DNA of 64,000 bases from Flexistipes sp. (GTDB lineage: Bacteria; Chrysiogenota; Deferribacteres; Deferribacterales; Flexistipitaceae), in assembly GCF_036172515.1 (NCBI RefSeq), contig NZ_JAXKVW010000013.1, positions 1 to 64,000 on the forward strand. Direction: 5' to 3'. Positions within the stretch are counted from its first letter, which is position 1. Every line of letters begins with the position of its first letter. The notes under the pieces are model-generated. The model worked only from the letters and a program-made list of their open reading frames with translations, ran no database searches and had not been told where the DNA came from. Below, piece after piece: positions 17,838 to 26,641 of the stretch. The position numbers and the translations under genes are program-made.

Positions 17838-17866
17838 AGCACCAGCCGTAAGGCTGGTAAATATGT
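17838..17866. repeat. Hairpin repeat copy 1
   Basis: AGC, then ACCAGCC (17841-17847), loop GTAA, GGCTGGT (17852-17858), then AAATATGT. Shares the whole layout with 18007-18036 and 34102-34131. Confidence 0.65.
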
Positions 17867-18006
17867 TGTATACACAAATTTATCGGTCTTTGACCGATGC
17901 CAGTGGAACACATCCCCCTCCTCTCATAATTGTTTTTATTTGCAAATATTTATCCACTTTACATTCCAACACAGGGTGTGACCGCTAACCGGCAGTACGT
18001 TTCTCT

Positions 18007-18036
18007 AGCACCAGCCTTTCAGGCTGGTAAATATGT
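18007..18036. repeat. Hairpin repeat copy 2
   Basis: AGC, ACCAGCC (18010-18016), loop TTTCA, GGCTGGT (18022-18028), then AAATATGT. Perfect 7-bp stem; the loop differs from copy 1. Confidence 0.65.
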
Positions 18037-18348
18037 GGAACACATTCGACATCGGCTGCTTCATTTGTGCAAATTACATTGAAATCAGTGTCATGTTAGC
18101 TAAGTATATGTAAAACAATACTTTTATATAATTTTTGGTGTGATGCCAGCTATATAACGTATTGCCAAATATTATAAATACAAAATTGTGGGAGGACGCT
18201 AATAATTTTAATCAAGTGAATTTCTTTTTTGCAATAAGTTGAAGTTTTGGTGAGAGAAGGCTTAGAGGCTTTGTGTGTAATTTTTTGTTGATTAAGATTT
18301 TTGAATTTTTAAATTGATAATTATGAGTCTTAAAATGTGGAGGTAAAT

Positions 18349-18936
18349 ATGGCTGCAAAGAAAATTTTGATGTTGGTTGGTGATTTTGTCGAGGATTATG
18401 AAGCTATGTCACCATTTCAGATTCTGATTACAGCAGGTCACGAAGTGGATACCGTATGTCCGGGAAAGAAAGAGGGTGATGTTGTAAAAACGGCAATTCA
18501 CGATTTTGAAGGAGATCAGACGTATACGGAAAAGAGAGGTCATAATTTTATGATTACCTCAGATTTTGAGAATATAAAAGCGGATAATTATGACGCTTTG
18601 GTTGTCCCCGGCGGCAGAGCTCCGGAGTATCTGCGGCTAAACGAGGATGTGCTGAAACTTGTAAGAGAGTTTAACTCGGCGGATAAACCTATCGCGTCCA
18701 TCTGCCACGGTCAGCAGATATTATCAGCTGCGGGTATTCTTGAAGGTAAAAGCTGTACAGCTTATCCTGCCGTAAAACCGGAAGTTGAAAAAAGCGGCGG
18801 AAAATGGGTGGCTGCCAATGAGACTTTCTCCAACGCGGTAGTGGATGGAAAACTTGTCACAGCTCCTGCATGGCCTGCACATCCTGAATGGATGAGAAAA
18901 TTTCTGGAGGTTTTGGGTACAACTATTGATACCTGA
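18349..18936 (+). CDS. DJ-1/PfpI family protein
   Basis: 195 residues, PfpI type: [23 protein letters not shown] at the start, the Glu of the catalytic elbow in DFVEDYE, nucleophile Cys in [14 protein letters not shown] near residue 122, and [12 protein letters not shown]. Family members act as peptidases, glyoxalase-like enzymes or redox chaperones; the exact activity cannot be read from sequence. GGAGG at 18339-18343 fixes the ATG at 18349. Monocistronic, followed by a terminator. Confidence 0.9.
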   Translation: MAAKKILMLVGDFVEDYEAMSPFQILITAGHEVDTVCPGKKEGDVVKTAIHDFEGDQTYTEKRGHNFMITSDFENIKADNYDALVVPGGRAPEYLRLNEDVLKLVREFNSADKPIASICHGQQILSAAGILEGKSCTAYPAVKPEVEKSGGKWVAANETFSNAVVDGKLVTAPAWPAHPEWMRKFLEVLGTTIDT

Positions 18937-18956
18937 TTATCTGTTTACGTAAACTT

Positions 18957-19001
18957 AAAAGCAGATGGAGGGGTGAGCACCTCTTCTGCCTGCTTTTCAA
19001 G
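18957..19001 (+). terminator. Rho-independent terminator after the DJ-1/PfpI gene
   Basis: AAAAGCAGA (18957-18965) pairs with TCTGC/CTGCTTTT (18985-18997), with an inner stem AGGGGT/ACCTCT containing one G-U pair. It ends in TTTT. Confidence 0.7.
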
Positions 19002-19091
19002 CAATACCCGGAATGTTTTTGTTTGTCAGTTGCAAATACCGTTGAATTATCTCCCTAATATTGTTATATATAATTAAAAAAGGAGGGATTG

Positions 19092-19334
19092 ATGATAAAA
19101 CTGGAACTTTTTTATAACAGCGAAGTGGATAATGAGACGGAAAATCTGGCTCAAAAGTTAAAGGAAAAATTTGCAGATAAAGTTGATATTTTGCTTAGAG
19201 ATACAACAAAAGACCAAATTCCCGAAAGTTACGGAATAATCAATCCGCCCGCGGCGGTGCTTGACGGCAGACAGAAGATAAAAATTGAAGGCCACGAAGA
19301 ATTTGAAAAGCTTATTATGAAGGCTATTTTTTAA
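19092..19334 (+). CDS. Small thioredoxin-fold-like protein without active-site cysteines
   Basis: 80 residues. Begins MIKLELFYNSEVDNETENLAQKL and contains INPPAAVLDGRQKIKIEGHEEF, a layout like the small thioredoxin/glutaredoxin-fold proteins (cis-Pro followed by 'V-DG'), but the CxxC that should follow FY is absent and there are no cysteines at all. A redox role is therefore unlikely; binding or structural use is possible. ATG at 19092 chosen over TTG at 19089; AGGAGGG at 19081-19087 serves either. Confidence 0.65.
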   Translation: MIKLELFYNSEVDNETENLAQKLKEKFADKVDILLRDTTKDQIPESYGIINPPAAVLDGRQKIKIEGHEEFEKLIMKAIF

Positions 19335-19354
19335 CAGTCTGACAAACAGGACTA

Positions 19355-20092
19355 TCAGAAAAAAATCAGTTTTATTGCAAAAATTAAAACACAGATTACG
19401 ACAAACCATCTGATAAAATTGTTTCCTTTTAATACTGTTACCTTTGTACCGGCTAACGCACCTATAACGTTGCCGATGCTTAAAATCAGTCCTAAATAGA
19501 GATTAACTTTGCCCTGGATAAAAAATATGGCAAGGGCAAAGATGGTAAAAATCAATATAACGAATGTCTTTACGGCATTACCTGATACAAGATCGTAACC
19601 GGTAACGATTATTGCGGCTAAAATAAGAAATCCGACACCCGCCTGTATAAATCCCCCGTAAATACCTACAAAGAAAAAAGCGATTATGCTGAATACCCAT
19701 TTGCCTCGGGATAGCGAAATATCCTTTTGTTTCAATTTTCCCACAGGATTAAATAGGGTGATGAGTGTAATGGCCACCATAAAAAAAACCAGATAGTTTT
19801 TGAATGCTTCATCACTTATAATTGTGGCCAGATAGCTGCCTATTATGCTTCCAGCTATTGCCGGGATTGAAACAATAAGTGCGAATTTTGCTGGAAAAAC
19901 GCCGTACTGCTTAAACTTGACAGCCCCTATAAGGCTCTGCAAAAAGATGCCCAGTCTGTTGGTCCCGTTGGCAACAGTGGGAGGAAGTCCCATAAATATC
20001 AGTATGGGAATAGTGAGAAATGAGCCGCCTCCGGCCAATATATTTACAAAACCGGAAATTATTCCTATTAAAAATAGCACTATTTCAAGCAT
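19355..20092 (-). CDS. TauE/SafE-family membrane transporter
   Basis: 245 residues with about 7-8 hydrophobic segments. N-terminal IGIISGFVNILAGGGSFLTIPIL and PPTVANGTNRLGI are the typical TauE/SafE repeat motif, echoed by GIYGGFIQAGVGFLIL. The family exports sulfite/organosulfonates or related anions; the substrate is unknown here. The start is placed at the ATG at 20092; a TTG 15 bases earlier is possible and no strong ribosome site is visible for either. Convergent with the preceding small gene. Confidence 0.87.
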   Translation of the reverse strand: MLEIVLFLIGIISGFVNILAGGGSFLTIPILIFMGLPPTVANGTNRLGIFLQSLIGAVKFKQYGVFPAKFALIVSIPAIAGSIIGSYLATIISDEAFKNYLVFFMVAITLITLFNPVGKLKQKDISLSRGKWVFSIIAFFFVGIYGGFIQAGVGFLILAAIIVTGYDLVSGNAVKTFVILIFTIFALAIFFIQGKVNLYLGLILSIGNVIGALAGTKVTVLKGNNFIRWFVVICVLIFAIKLIFF

Positions 20093-20201
20093 ATGAGATA
20101 GTATCAAAAATAATTATTTTTTTCATTAAAAAGATTCATAAACCACTTTAAATTTGTGTTTTTATCATTATTTTAATTTCAGGTTATTTGTGAGGTGCGT
20201 T

Positions 20202-21281
20202 GTGAAAATGATATTTATACCACTTTCTGAATTTATACAGGCAAAATTTTCGTTAGTTTCGGAAGAAGGAGGCAATTGTTACGAAAAAGCGACTTTTGCC
20301 GGCGGGTGCTTTTGGTGCATGGAGGCGCTTTTCAAACAGGTTGATGGAGTAAAAAATGTTATCTCCGGTTATACCGGAGGAAAGACTGAAAATCCAACAT
20401 ATGAAGAGGTCTGTACTGGAAAAACCGGTCATTTTGAAGCTGTGCAGATTGTCTATAACCCTTCGGAAATTTCCTATGAAAAACTTCTCGAAATTTTCTG
20501 GAAAAATATAGACCCCACAGATCCTGCAGGCCAGTTTGCTGATAAGGGCAGTCAGTATAAAACTGCAGTTTTTTACCATAGTGAGAATCAAAAAGAAGCA
20601 GCTATAAAATACAGAGAAATTCTGGATGAAAGCGAAAAGTTCAGCAACCCTGTTGTTACAGAGATTCTCCCTGCATCAGTATTTTGCAAAGCAGAGGAAT
20701 ACCACCAGGATTATTTCAGAAAAAAAGTTAATCAATATAAATTTTACAGGGCGGCCTCAGGCAGGGATGAATTTTTAAACAGACTATGGCGTGGTAAAGA
20801 AAACATCTTTGACGAAAGACATAAAAATTACAGTAAACCTACAGATAGTGAACTTAGAAAGAAATTGACCAGAACTCAGTATGCTGTTACCCAGAAGAAT
20901 GCTACAGAAAAGCCTTTTGAAAATGAGTACTGGAACAATAAAGAAGAGGGTATTTATGTTGATGTTGTGTCAGGTGAGCCGCTTTTCAGCTCCACAGATA
21001 AGTTTAATTCGGGAACAGGCTGGCCGAGTTTTACACGACCTATTTCCGGTGAATTTATTGTGACAAAGGAAGATAAAAGCTTTCTGATGAAAAGAACAGA
21101 GGTTAGAAGCAGATATGCAGATTCACACCTGGGTCATCTGTTCCAAGACGGGCCGGAGCCAACGGGTCTGAGGTATTGTATCAATTCCGCATCATTAAAA
21201 TTTGTACCGAAATCACGGATGCAGGAAGAAGGGTACGATAAATACTTGTATCTTTTTGAAAATAATAGAAAATCAATTTAA
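20202..21281 (+). CDS. msrAB: Peptide methionine sulfoxide reductase MsrA-MsrB fusion
   Basis: 359 residues. MsrA domain ~20-185: [14 protein letters not shown] with the catalytic Cys, [29 protein letters not shown]. MsrB domain ~215-350: [36 protein letters not shown], and [11 protein letters not shown] with the catalytic Cys. The MsrB zinc CxxC pair is lacking, as in one class of MsrB. Reduces S- and R-methionine sulfoxide in proteins. No convincing signal peptide, so cytoplasmic. The start is GTG at 20202 (GAGGTG upstream) or ATG at 20208. Followed at 14 bases by a flavin-binding gene. Confidence 0.92.
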   Translation: MKMIFIPLSEFIQAKFSLVSEEGGNCYEKATFAGGCFWCMEALFKQVDGVKNVISGYTGGKTENPTYEEVCTGKTGHFEAVQIVYNPSEISYEKLLEIFWKNIDPTDPAGQFADKGSQYKTAVFYHSENQKEAAIKYREILDESEKFSNPVVTEILPASVFCKAEEYHQDYFRKKVNQYKFYRAASGRDEFLNRLWRGKENIFDERHKNYSKPTDSELRKKLTRTQYAVTQKNATEKPFENEYWNNKEEGIYVDVVSGEPLFSSTDKFNSGTGWPSFTRPISGEFIVTKEDKSFLMKRTEVRSRYADSHLGHLFQDGPEPTGLRYCINSASLKFVPKSRMQEEGYDKYLYLFENNRKSI

Positions 21282-21295
21282 ATGCGAGGTGGCTT

Positions 21296-21685
21296 ATGAA
21301 ACTGGAACAATATTTTGAAAATGGTAAAGGAATGGGAGTTCTGGCTACTGCAGACAGATCAGGACAAGTTAACACAGCTTTGTATGCAAGACCTCATATA
21401 GAAAATGGCAATGCTGTCTTTGTTATGAGGGAAAGGAAAACATACGCGAATATCAATGAGAATGCCAGTGCGAACTATTTGTATGTTTCAGATGATGATA
21501 AGTTTGACGGAATCAGGATGTACATGACATTTTTGGAAGATAGTGCAGATCCTGCCGATGTGGATAAATACAGGCGGAGAAATTCGCCAGTGGAAAAAAC
21601 TCTTAATGAAGAGAGACTTCATCTTGTGACATTTAAGATTGATAAAATATTATCACTTATCGGAGATCGTGAAATTGAATTTTGA
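21296..21685 (+). CDS. Pyridoxamine-5'-phosphate-oxidase-fold flavoprotein
   Basis: 129 residues of the FMN-binding split-barrel family: GKGMGVLATADRSGQVNTALYARPHIENGNAVFVM, then KTYANINENASANYLYV. These proteins bind FMN, haem or F420; the reaction is unknown. GAGGTGG upstream supports ATG at 21296. Likely co-transcribed with msrAB, which would fit an oxidative-damage context, but that is inference. Confidence 0.82.
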   Translation: MKLEQYFENGKGMGVLATADRSGQVNTALYARPHIENGNAVFVMRERKTYANINENASANYLYVSDDDKFDGIRMYMTFLEDSADPADVDKYRRRNSPVEKTLNEERLHLVTFKIDKILSLIGDREIEF

Positions 21686-22164
21686 TATTTAATCCTTTAA
21701 AACAGATATATAGAAGATTATTGGATAATGTCTTCTCTATATTTTTGAAAAGCTGGGCATTATCGGCGAAAAGTCAGGTTGCGAAATGGGGAGATGGTAA
21801 AGTGGAAGATAAGGTGCTTAACATTATTCTCCCCGTATTATGAATGTGTATACAGAAAGTTAATGATAATTCGGTATTTCATGTACTGAATTATTGTTCA
21901 TTGAGTATGCTTAGAATTTAGTCAACATGAATGCAGCATTTTGTCATAAATGTTTTTTGTAGTTTTGCAGCTGTTTTTCAACAACTTAGTAACAAAAAAT
22001 TGTTGATTTTCCTGTTGGTTTTTGTAAATTACTACAATAGAAAGTGTTTTTCCTAACATATTGATGTGACGTGTACTTTTTTGACTTAGGTTGTAACTTG
22101 CCTTTAGGCAAGGGTTTCATAAGGATGTTTTTTAAACAAATTTTCAACATGTAAGGGAGGTAAA
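21686..22164. other. Intergenic region, ~480 bases, no gene
   Basis: An imperfect hairpin ATATAGAAGA ... TCTTCTCTATAT ending in TTTTTG (~21708-21752) probably terminates the preceding operon. A GGGGAGATGG purine run (~21788) resembles the dispersed repeats. CTTGCC-TTTA-GGCAAG (22097-22112) is a small perfect hairpin ahead of the next gene. Nothing else is recognised. Confidence 0.5.
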
Positions 22165-22731
22165 ATGAGTTTTAAATTATCCGAAAAAGCCCGTAAGTTT
22201 TTAGTAAGAACGGCTCGGGAGGCAATCACCTCTGAATTTAATAAAAATAAGTTAATAATTAATAAACAGGATATTCCCGGGGAACTTGATTTTAACAGCG
22301 GTTGTTTTGTTACCCTTCACAAGAACGGAAAACTCCGGGGGTGCATCGGCAATTTCAGAGAAGACAAAAATATTGTGGAAAATGTGGCGGAAATGGCTGT
22401 TCAGTCAGCTTTTAAAGATATGCGTTTCCCCCCTCTCGCTGAAAATGAGCTTTCCCATGTTGAAATCGAAATCTCCGTTTTAAGCCCTATGGTTCCTGTA
22501 AGCCGTTTTGATGAAATAAAAATCGGGCGGGATGGACTGTATATTTCAAAAGGGATTTTCAGCGGTGTTTTGCTGCCACAGGTTGCATCAGAATACGGAT
22601 GGAATGTAGAAGAATTTTTGAAAAATACCTGCCGAAAAGCCGGGCTTCCTGTTGATGCCTATAAAGCTGCAGATACAAAGGTTTACAGATTCGAGGCACT
22701 TGTTTTCTCCGAACAGGATTTGAAGGAATGA
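22165..22731 (+). CDS. AMMECR1-domain protein (AmmeMemoRadiSam protein A type)
   Basis: 188 residues covering the AMMECR1 domain: CFVTLHKNGKLRGCIGNF with the signature LRGCIG, AVQSAFKDMRFPPL, HVEIEISVLSPM, GVLLPQVASEYGW, and ALVFSEQ at the end. The bacterial version is usually part of a three-component 'AmmeMemoRadiSam' set with a MEMO protein and a radical-SAM enzyme; neither partner is adjacent here. Function unknown. GGGAGG upstream supports the ATG. Confidence 0.9.
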   Translation: MSFKLSEKARKFLVRTAREAITSEFNKNKLIINKQDIPGELDFNSGCFVTLHKNGKLRGCIGNFREDKNIVENVAEMAVQSAFKDMRFPPLAENELSHVEIEISVLSPMVPVSRFDEIKIGRDGLYISKGIFSGVLLPQVASEYGWNVEEFLKNTCRKAGLPVDAYKAADTKVYRFEALVFSEQDLKE

Positions 22732-22752
22732 TGTTTATTCTGCGGTGATATT

Positions 22753-23169
22753 CTAAGATGAGAATTTTCTGAAATAGGCCAGTTCTTTTTCCAGGTTCTC
22801 TTCCAGAAGACAGCCGGATATATATGCAGGGGAAATATCTTCGATAAATGGGAAAAGCCTTCCGGTAACAGCCCAGTAGTGCAAGCCTGATGGTGAATAT
22901 TTGACGTTTAGTTTGTTTGGGGAAATCACTTTCTTCTCAGCGTCTGAACTTGTTAACAGATTATCAAAGTCTACAAAAATATATTTGAATGTGTTTTTCT
23001 GACTGCCGATAATATTTATCGTTAGTTTTAACGGAGCAAAATAATTTTCAGGTATGCCGGAATGGGTGTGTACAAAATAATCCGATTCGGCAAAAGTTTT
23101 TAAAAGCAGTCTGGATGTTTTGTCAAAAATTTTTCTGTGTATCCCGAACATTTTAATACAGTAGTTCAT
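22753..23169 (-). CDS. Degenerate IorB/2-oxoacid oxidoreductase gamma-like protein
   Basis: 138 residues. Weak resemblance to the gamma (IorB) subunit by position after an IorA-like gene and by the LLLKTFAESDYFVHTHSG...IPENYFAPLKLTI pattern, but the normal GxGGQG nucleotide motif is missing and the protein is shorter than IorB (~190). The ATG at 23169 overlaps the stop of the upstream gene in an ATGA arrangement, proving coupling. Could equally be an unrelated partner subunit. Assignment is tentative. Confidence 0.5.
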   Translation of the reverse strand: MNYCIKMFGIHRKIFDKTSRLLLKTFAESDYFVHTHSGIPENYFAPLKLTINIIGSQKNTFKYIFVDFDNLLTSSDAEKKVISPNKLNVKYSPSGLHYWAVTGRLFPFIEDISPAYISGCLLEENLEKELAYFRKFSS

Positions 23170-24464
23170 TTTACAGCTCCGTAAGGACACACGTTTTTGC
23201 ACAATCCGCATCCTGTGCAGAGATCATTATTTATCAAAATTATGTCATCGCTTCTGAAAAGTGCCGGGCAGAAAGATTGTTCAATGCATTCTGGGGGCTC
23301 ATTTTTTTTAAGGCACTTGCATTTTTTAGGGTTGATGGTCATTTTGCCGTATTTTCTGATATTATTACAGCTGTAAGGTAATGTAACACCAGTTTTTTGG
23401 AGTTTATGGAGTTTTATTTCGGGATAAAATTCCACAGCTGTATCAGTATCTTTAAGCAGAATTATTTCAATATTGCTTTTAATGTTAAATAAAGGATATT
23501 TGAAATTACTGATATTTCCTATAAAGAGCATCTTGCTTTTGATGTTACGGGCCAATCCAATTGTAAAATCAGCCTTTCTTATTTCCACGCTCAGATACCT
23601 GTTCAGTGAAGGGCATTGAATGTCAGTAAGGACAAGATAGTCTTCAGTTTTGAGCCGTGAAAATATATAAGCAAAAGGGCAGCCGGGGCAAAGTATCGGT
23701 GCAAGTTCTTCCTCATATTTCTCCGGTAATGTCCGGTAGTTTAAAGTCAAAGGGTAAAAATGGAGGCAGAGTTTTTTGAAAAATCTTTCCTCGTTTTCGG
23801 AAATAAAAATTTCTGAGCATTTTTCGAGGGATTCCAGCTGTGGGGATTTTATATGAGGCACTATATAGTCAAAAAAAGTTCCCTGAACATCGTTTAATGA
23901 AATTATATCACCGGAAGAAAATTTGTTGTCAAAAGAAGCTGACAGGAGTGCTTCAGCAATATTCAGATTTTCCAGAAAATTGTCAGTAGAAATTTTTCTG
24001 CTCAGACCTTTTTTGTCTATGGCAGGGGCCATTCGTTCACTATCAAATTCGAAGTCATCGATTTCGCAATAGTTAAAAAGAACGGATTCACTTATTACGA
24101 GGATAACAGGGAGCCCGGATTCTTCTGAAACCCTGATTGCGGTAGTAAGCTTATTTTTAAGAGAAATAATATCTTTACAGAAAATTACCGGAACACAAAG
24201 GTTTTCAGGCAGACTGGTGGTTATGAGGATGCATTCGCTTTTAATAAAATTATGTAAATTAAAATAGACCGGTGAGTGAAAAAAACCAATACTTTTGTTG
24301 CCTGATGTGGCAGCACCCAAAAGATAGTCAATACCTTCAGAAGCTGAAAGCCTTAAGTCATACTCCGGGAAAAATATGGGGAAATTAATTTCAGCAAAAC
24401 CTGTACTGAAACCGGCCTGTTCGATAAACTCTGTTATTATTTCAGAACTGTTTTTTGGCAGCAT
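23166..24464 (-). CDS. Divergent IorA-like protein with C-terminal ferredoxin motif
   Basis: 432 residues, resembling indolepyruvate:ferredoxin oxidoreductase alpha but shortened (IorA is ~600). Recognisable: SASEGIDYLLGAA in the pyrimidine-type domain, CPGCPFAYIFSRLK (IorA has CAGCPHR), VLTDIQCPSLN (IorA GDIGCYTL) and a C-terminal CTGCGLCKNVCPYGA 4Fe-4S motif. The ThDP/Mg motif is degraded: where IorA has GDS-FFHSG this has FIGNISNFKYPL. A second Cys group (CKCLKK...CIEQSFCPALF) matches the cluster region. Probably a changed or inactive relative. Divergent from argD. Confidence 0.65.
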   Translation of the reverse strand: MLPKNSSEIITEFIEQAGFSTGFAEINFPIFFPEYDLRLSASEGIDYLLGAATSGNKSIGFFHSPVYFNLHNFIKSECILITTSLPENLCVPVIFCKDIISLKNKLTTAIRVSEESGLPVILVISESVLFNYCEIDDFEFDSERMAPAIDKKGLSRKISTDNFLENLNIAEALLSASFDNKFSSGDIISLNDVQGTFFDYIVPHIKSPQLESLEKCSEIFISENEERFFKKLCLHFYPLTLNYRTLPEKYEEELAPILCPGCPFAYIFSRLKTEDYLVLTDIQCPSLNRYLSVEIRKADFTIGLARNIKSKMLFIGNISNFKYPLFNIKSNIEIILLKDTDTAVEFYPEIKLHKLQKTGVTLPYSCNNIRKYGKMTINPKKCKCLKKNEPPECIEQSFCPALFRSDDIILINNDLCTGCGLCKNVCPYGAVK

Positions 24465-24559
24465 GATGATTTATATATAGAATAACACAAATTAACACAA
24501 TATAAAAAATTGATTTTTAAAACAAAATATGTACAATAAAAGTTTAAACGGAGGTAAAT

Positions 24560-25726
24560 ATGGGCGGAATTATGAATACTTATAACAGAATGCCTGTAAG
24601 TTTTAACAGCGGTTCCGGATGTTATCTTTATGACGAAAAGGGTGAAAAATACATAGATTTTACTTCCGGTATTGCCGTAGTTAATCTGGGGCATGCCAAT
24701 AAAGATATTTCAAAAGTTGTCTGTGATCAATCCTCAAGATTAATACATACTTCCAATCTGTTTGAAAACAAATTGCAGCAAAAAGTAGCGGAAAAGCTGT
24801 CCGAGCTTTCTTTCGGTGGGGATGTGTTTTTCTGTAATTCCGGTGCGGAAGCCAATGAGGCCGCTATAAAACTTGCCCGTATTTACGGAAACAAAAAATA
24901 TGAAGGAATAAGATATAAGATTATTACGATGGAAGACTCCTTCCACGGCCGTTCTTATGCAACACTTTCCGCAACAGGACAGGATAAAGTCAAAGATGGT
25001 TTCAGACCTGTGGCTGATTTTTTTAAACATGTCCCTTTCGGGGATTTTGAGGCGATACGTACCCAGGCAGACAATGGTGATGTTGTTGCTGTGATGCTTG
25101 AGGTTATTCAGGGTGAAGGTGGTGTGAAAGTAGCCGGAAAGGGATTTTTGAAGCAGCTCAGGGATTATTGCGACAAGGAAGATATTCTGCTGATTTTTGA
25201 TGAAGTTCAGACCGGCATGGGGAGGACAGGAAAGATGTTTGCATATGAGCATTGTGATATAAAACCTGATATTATGACCCTCGCAAAGGCCTTGGCAAAC
25301 GGTGTGCCTATTGGTGCAACGGTCGCTTCTGAAAAGGTTTCTACTTATTTTAAGCCAGGTACCCATGCAACCACATTCGGTGGCAATTATCTCGCCTGTG
25401 CCGCTGCAAACAAAGTTCTGGATATTATGACGGAAGAGGGTTTTCTTGAGAAGGTCAGGCAAAACGGGGCTTATCTCCAAAAAGAACTTGAAAATCTGTT
25501 TGGAAAAAAGGCGGAAATAAGAGGAGAGGGGCTTATGGTTGGAGCGTCCCTGAAAGGTATGGAGGCGGCAGAGTTTATTAAAGCTGCGGCGGAAAATAAA
25601 CTTTTGCTTGTCCCGGCAGGAGATAATACCGTCAGGTTTTATCCTCCCCTTAATACCGCAAAGGATGATCTGGATTACGGCCTTGGTTTGGCTGAGAAGA
25701 CATTGAAAGATCTGTCGGAGGATTAG
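24560..25726 (+). CDS. argD: Acetylornithine aminotransferase
   Basis: 388 residues; class III PLP aminotransferase acting in arginine (and probably lysine) biosynthesis. YDEKGEKYIDFTSGIAVVNLGHA, CNSGAEANEAAIKLAR, SFHGRSYATLSATGQ, LIFDEVQTGMGRTGK, and the PLP lysine in MTLAKALANGVPIGA are all present, then THATTFGGNYLACAAA. GGAGG at 24550-24554 fixes the ATG. The stop (TAG) abuts the argF ATG. Divergent from the IorA-like gene across 95 bases. Confidence 0.94.
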   Translation: MGGIMNTYNRMPVSFNSGSGCYLYDEKGEKYIDFTSGIAVVNLGHANKDISKVVCDQSSRLIHTSNLFENKLQQKVAEKLSELSFGGDVFFCNSGAEANEAAIKLARIYGNKKYEGIRYKIITMEDSFHGRSYATLSATGQDKVKDGFRPVADFFKHVPFGDFEAIRTQADNGDVVAVMLEVIQGEGGVKVAGKGFLKQLRDYCDKEDILLIFDEVQTGMGRTGKMFAYEHCDIKPDIMTLAKALANGVPIGATVASEKVSTYFKPGTHATTFGGNYLACAAANKVLDIMTEEGFLEKVRQNGAYLQKELENLFGKKAEIRGEGLMVGASLKGMEAAEFIKAAAENKLLLVPAGDNTVRFYPPLNTAKDDLDYGLGLAEKTLKDLSED

Positions 25727-26641
25727 ATGAAAGATTTTTTGACGTTAAAAGATTTTAGTTCTGAAGAATTATTTGATTTTATAAAGCTGGCAGATGAGAT
25801 GAAAAACGGTGTTTATACAAAAAAGCCTTTGGCTGACAAGAAAATCGCTCTTATTTTTGAGAAATCTTCCACACGTACGAGGGTTTCTTTTGAAGTGGGT
25901 GTTTATGAATTAGGGGGTTACCCGTTATTTTTGAGCAAAGACGATATCCAGCTGGGGCGCGGGGAATCAATAAAAGATACAGCCCGGACACTGAGCAGAT
26001 ATGTGGACGGCATAATGATAAGAACTTTTGCGCATGCCAAGCTTGAAGAATTGGCAGAAAATGCATCTATCCCTGTTATAAACGGACTAACCGATGACTT
26101 GCATCCATGTCAGGTGATGGCAGATGTTCTTACGATATACGAAAAACTTGGGAAACTTAAAGGGGTAAAGGTTGCTTTTGTCGGCGACGGTAATAATATG
26201 GCTCATTCATGGGTTATCGGAGCGGCAAAGTTTGGTATGGATATTGTTGTAGCTTCTCCGAGAGGCTATGAATGTGACGAAAAATATATTAATGATGCGG
26301 TAAAAATTGCAGAGGGAAGCGGCTCCAATATTTCCCAGACCAATGATCCTTTTACTGCGGTGAAAGGTGCGGATGTTATATATACGGATGTATGGGCAAG
26401 TATGGGGCAGGAGAGTGAAGCAGGCAGCAGAAAGGAAAAATTTGCTGATTTCCAGGTAAATGGAAAACTTATGCAAAGTACGGGAAAGAACACTATTTTT
26501 ATGCACTGCCTTCCGGCACATTTGGGAGAGGAAGTGACTGAGGATGTGTTCGAATCCGGTGCATCCGTTGTTTTTGATGAGGCGGAAAACAGACTGCATG
26601 CACAGAAAGCTATTATGGCAAAACTTATCGGGGAATCTTAA
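25727..26641 (+). CDS. argF: Ornithine carbamoyltransferase
   Basis: 304 residues; forms citrulline from ornithine and carbamoyl phosphate. Carbamoyl-phosphate motif EKSSTRTRVSFEVG (~45-58), GRGESIKDTARTLSRY, the ornithine loop FMHCLPAHLGEEV, and LTDDLHPCQVMAD are all intact; the C-terminus is RLHAQKAIMAKLI. GGAGG within the end of argD is the ribosome site. argD-argF form a two-gene operon; the 3' end overlaps the convergent gmhB by 4 bases. Confidence 0.96.
   Translation: MKDFLTLKDFSSEELFDFIKLADEMKNGVYTKKPLADKKIALIFEKSSTRTRVSFEVGVYELGGYPLFLSKDDIQLGRGESIKDTARTLSRYVDGIMIRTFAHAKLEELAENASIPVINGLTDDLHPCQVMADVLTIYEKLGKLKGVKVAFVGDGNNMAHSWVIGAAKFGMDIVVASPRGYECDEKYINDAVKIAEGSGSNISQTNDPFTAVKGADVIYTDVWASMGQESEAGSRKEKFADFQVNGKLMQSTGKNTIFMHCLPAHLGEEVTEDVFESGASVVFDEAENRLHAQKAIMAKLIGES

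Larger units (their letters stand above)
17667..18330. repeat. Long intergenic region with two hairpin repeats
   Basis: About 680 bases without a gene. At 17753-17815 is a copy of the TTTTTTAGAAAGATAT...GGGATTTTCACTCATAT repeat (compare 5718-5770). Two copies of a 29-30-base hairpin repeat follow (listed separately). The rest is AT-rich with no recognisable RNA gene. Confidence 0.55.

Noticed and set aside
20270-20290. GGAGG before TTGTTACG as an alternative msrAB start
   Set aside because: The TTG is out of frame with MsrA, and the GGAGG arises from Gly codons.
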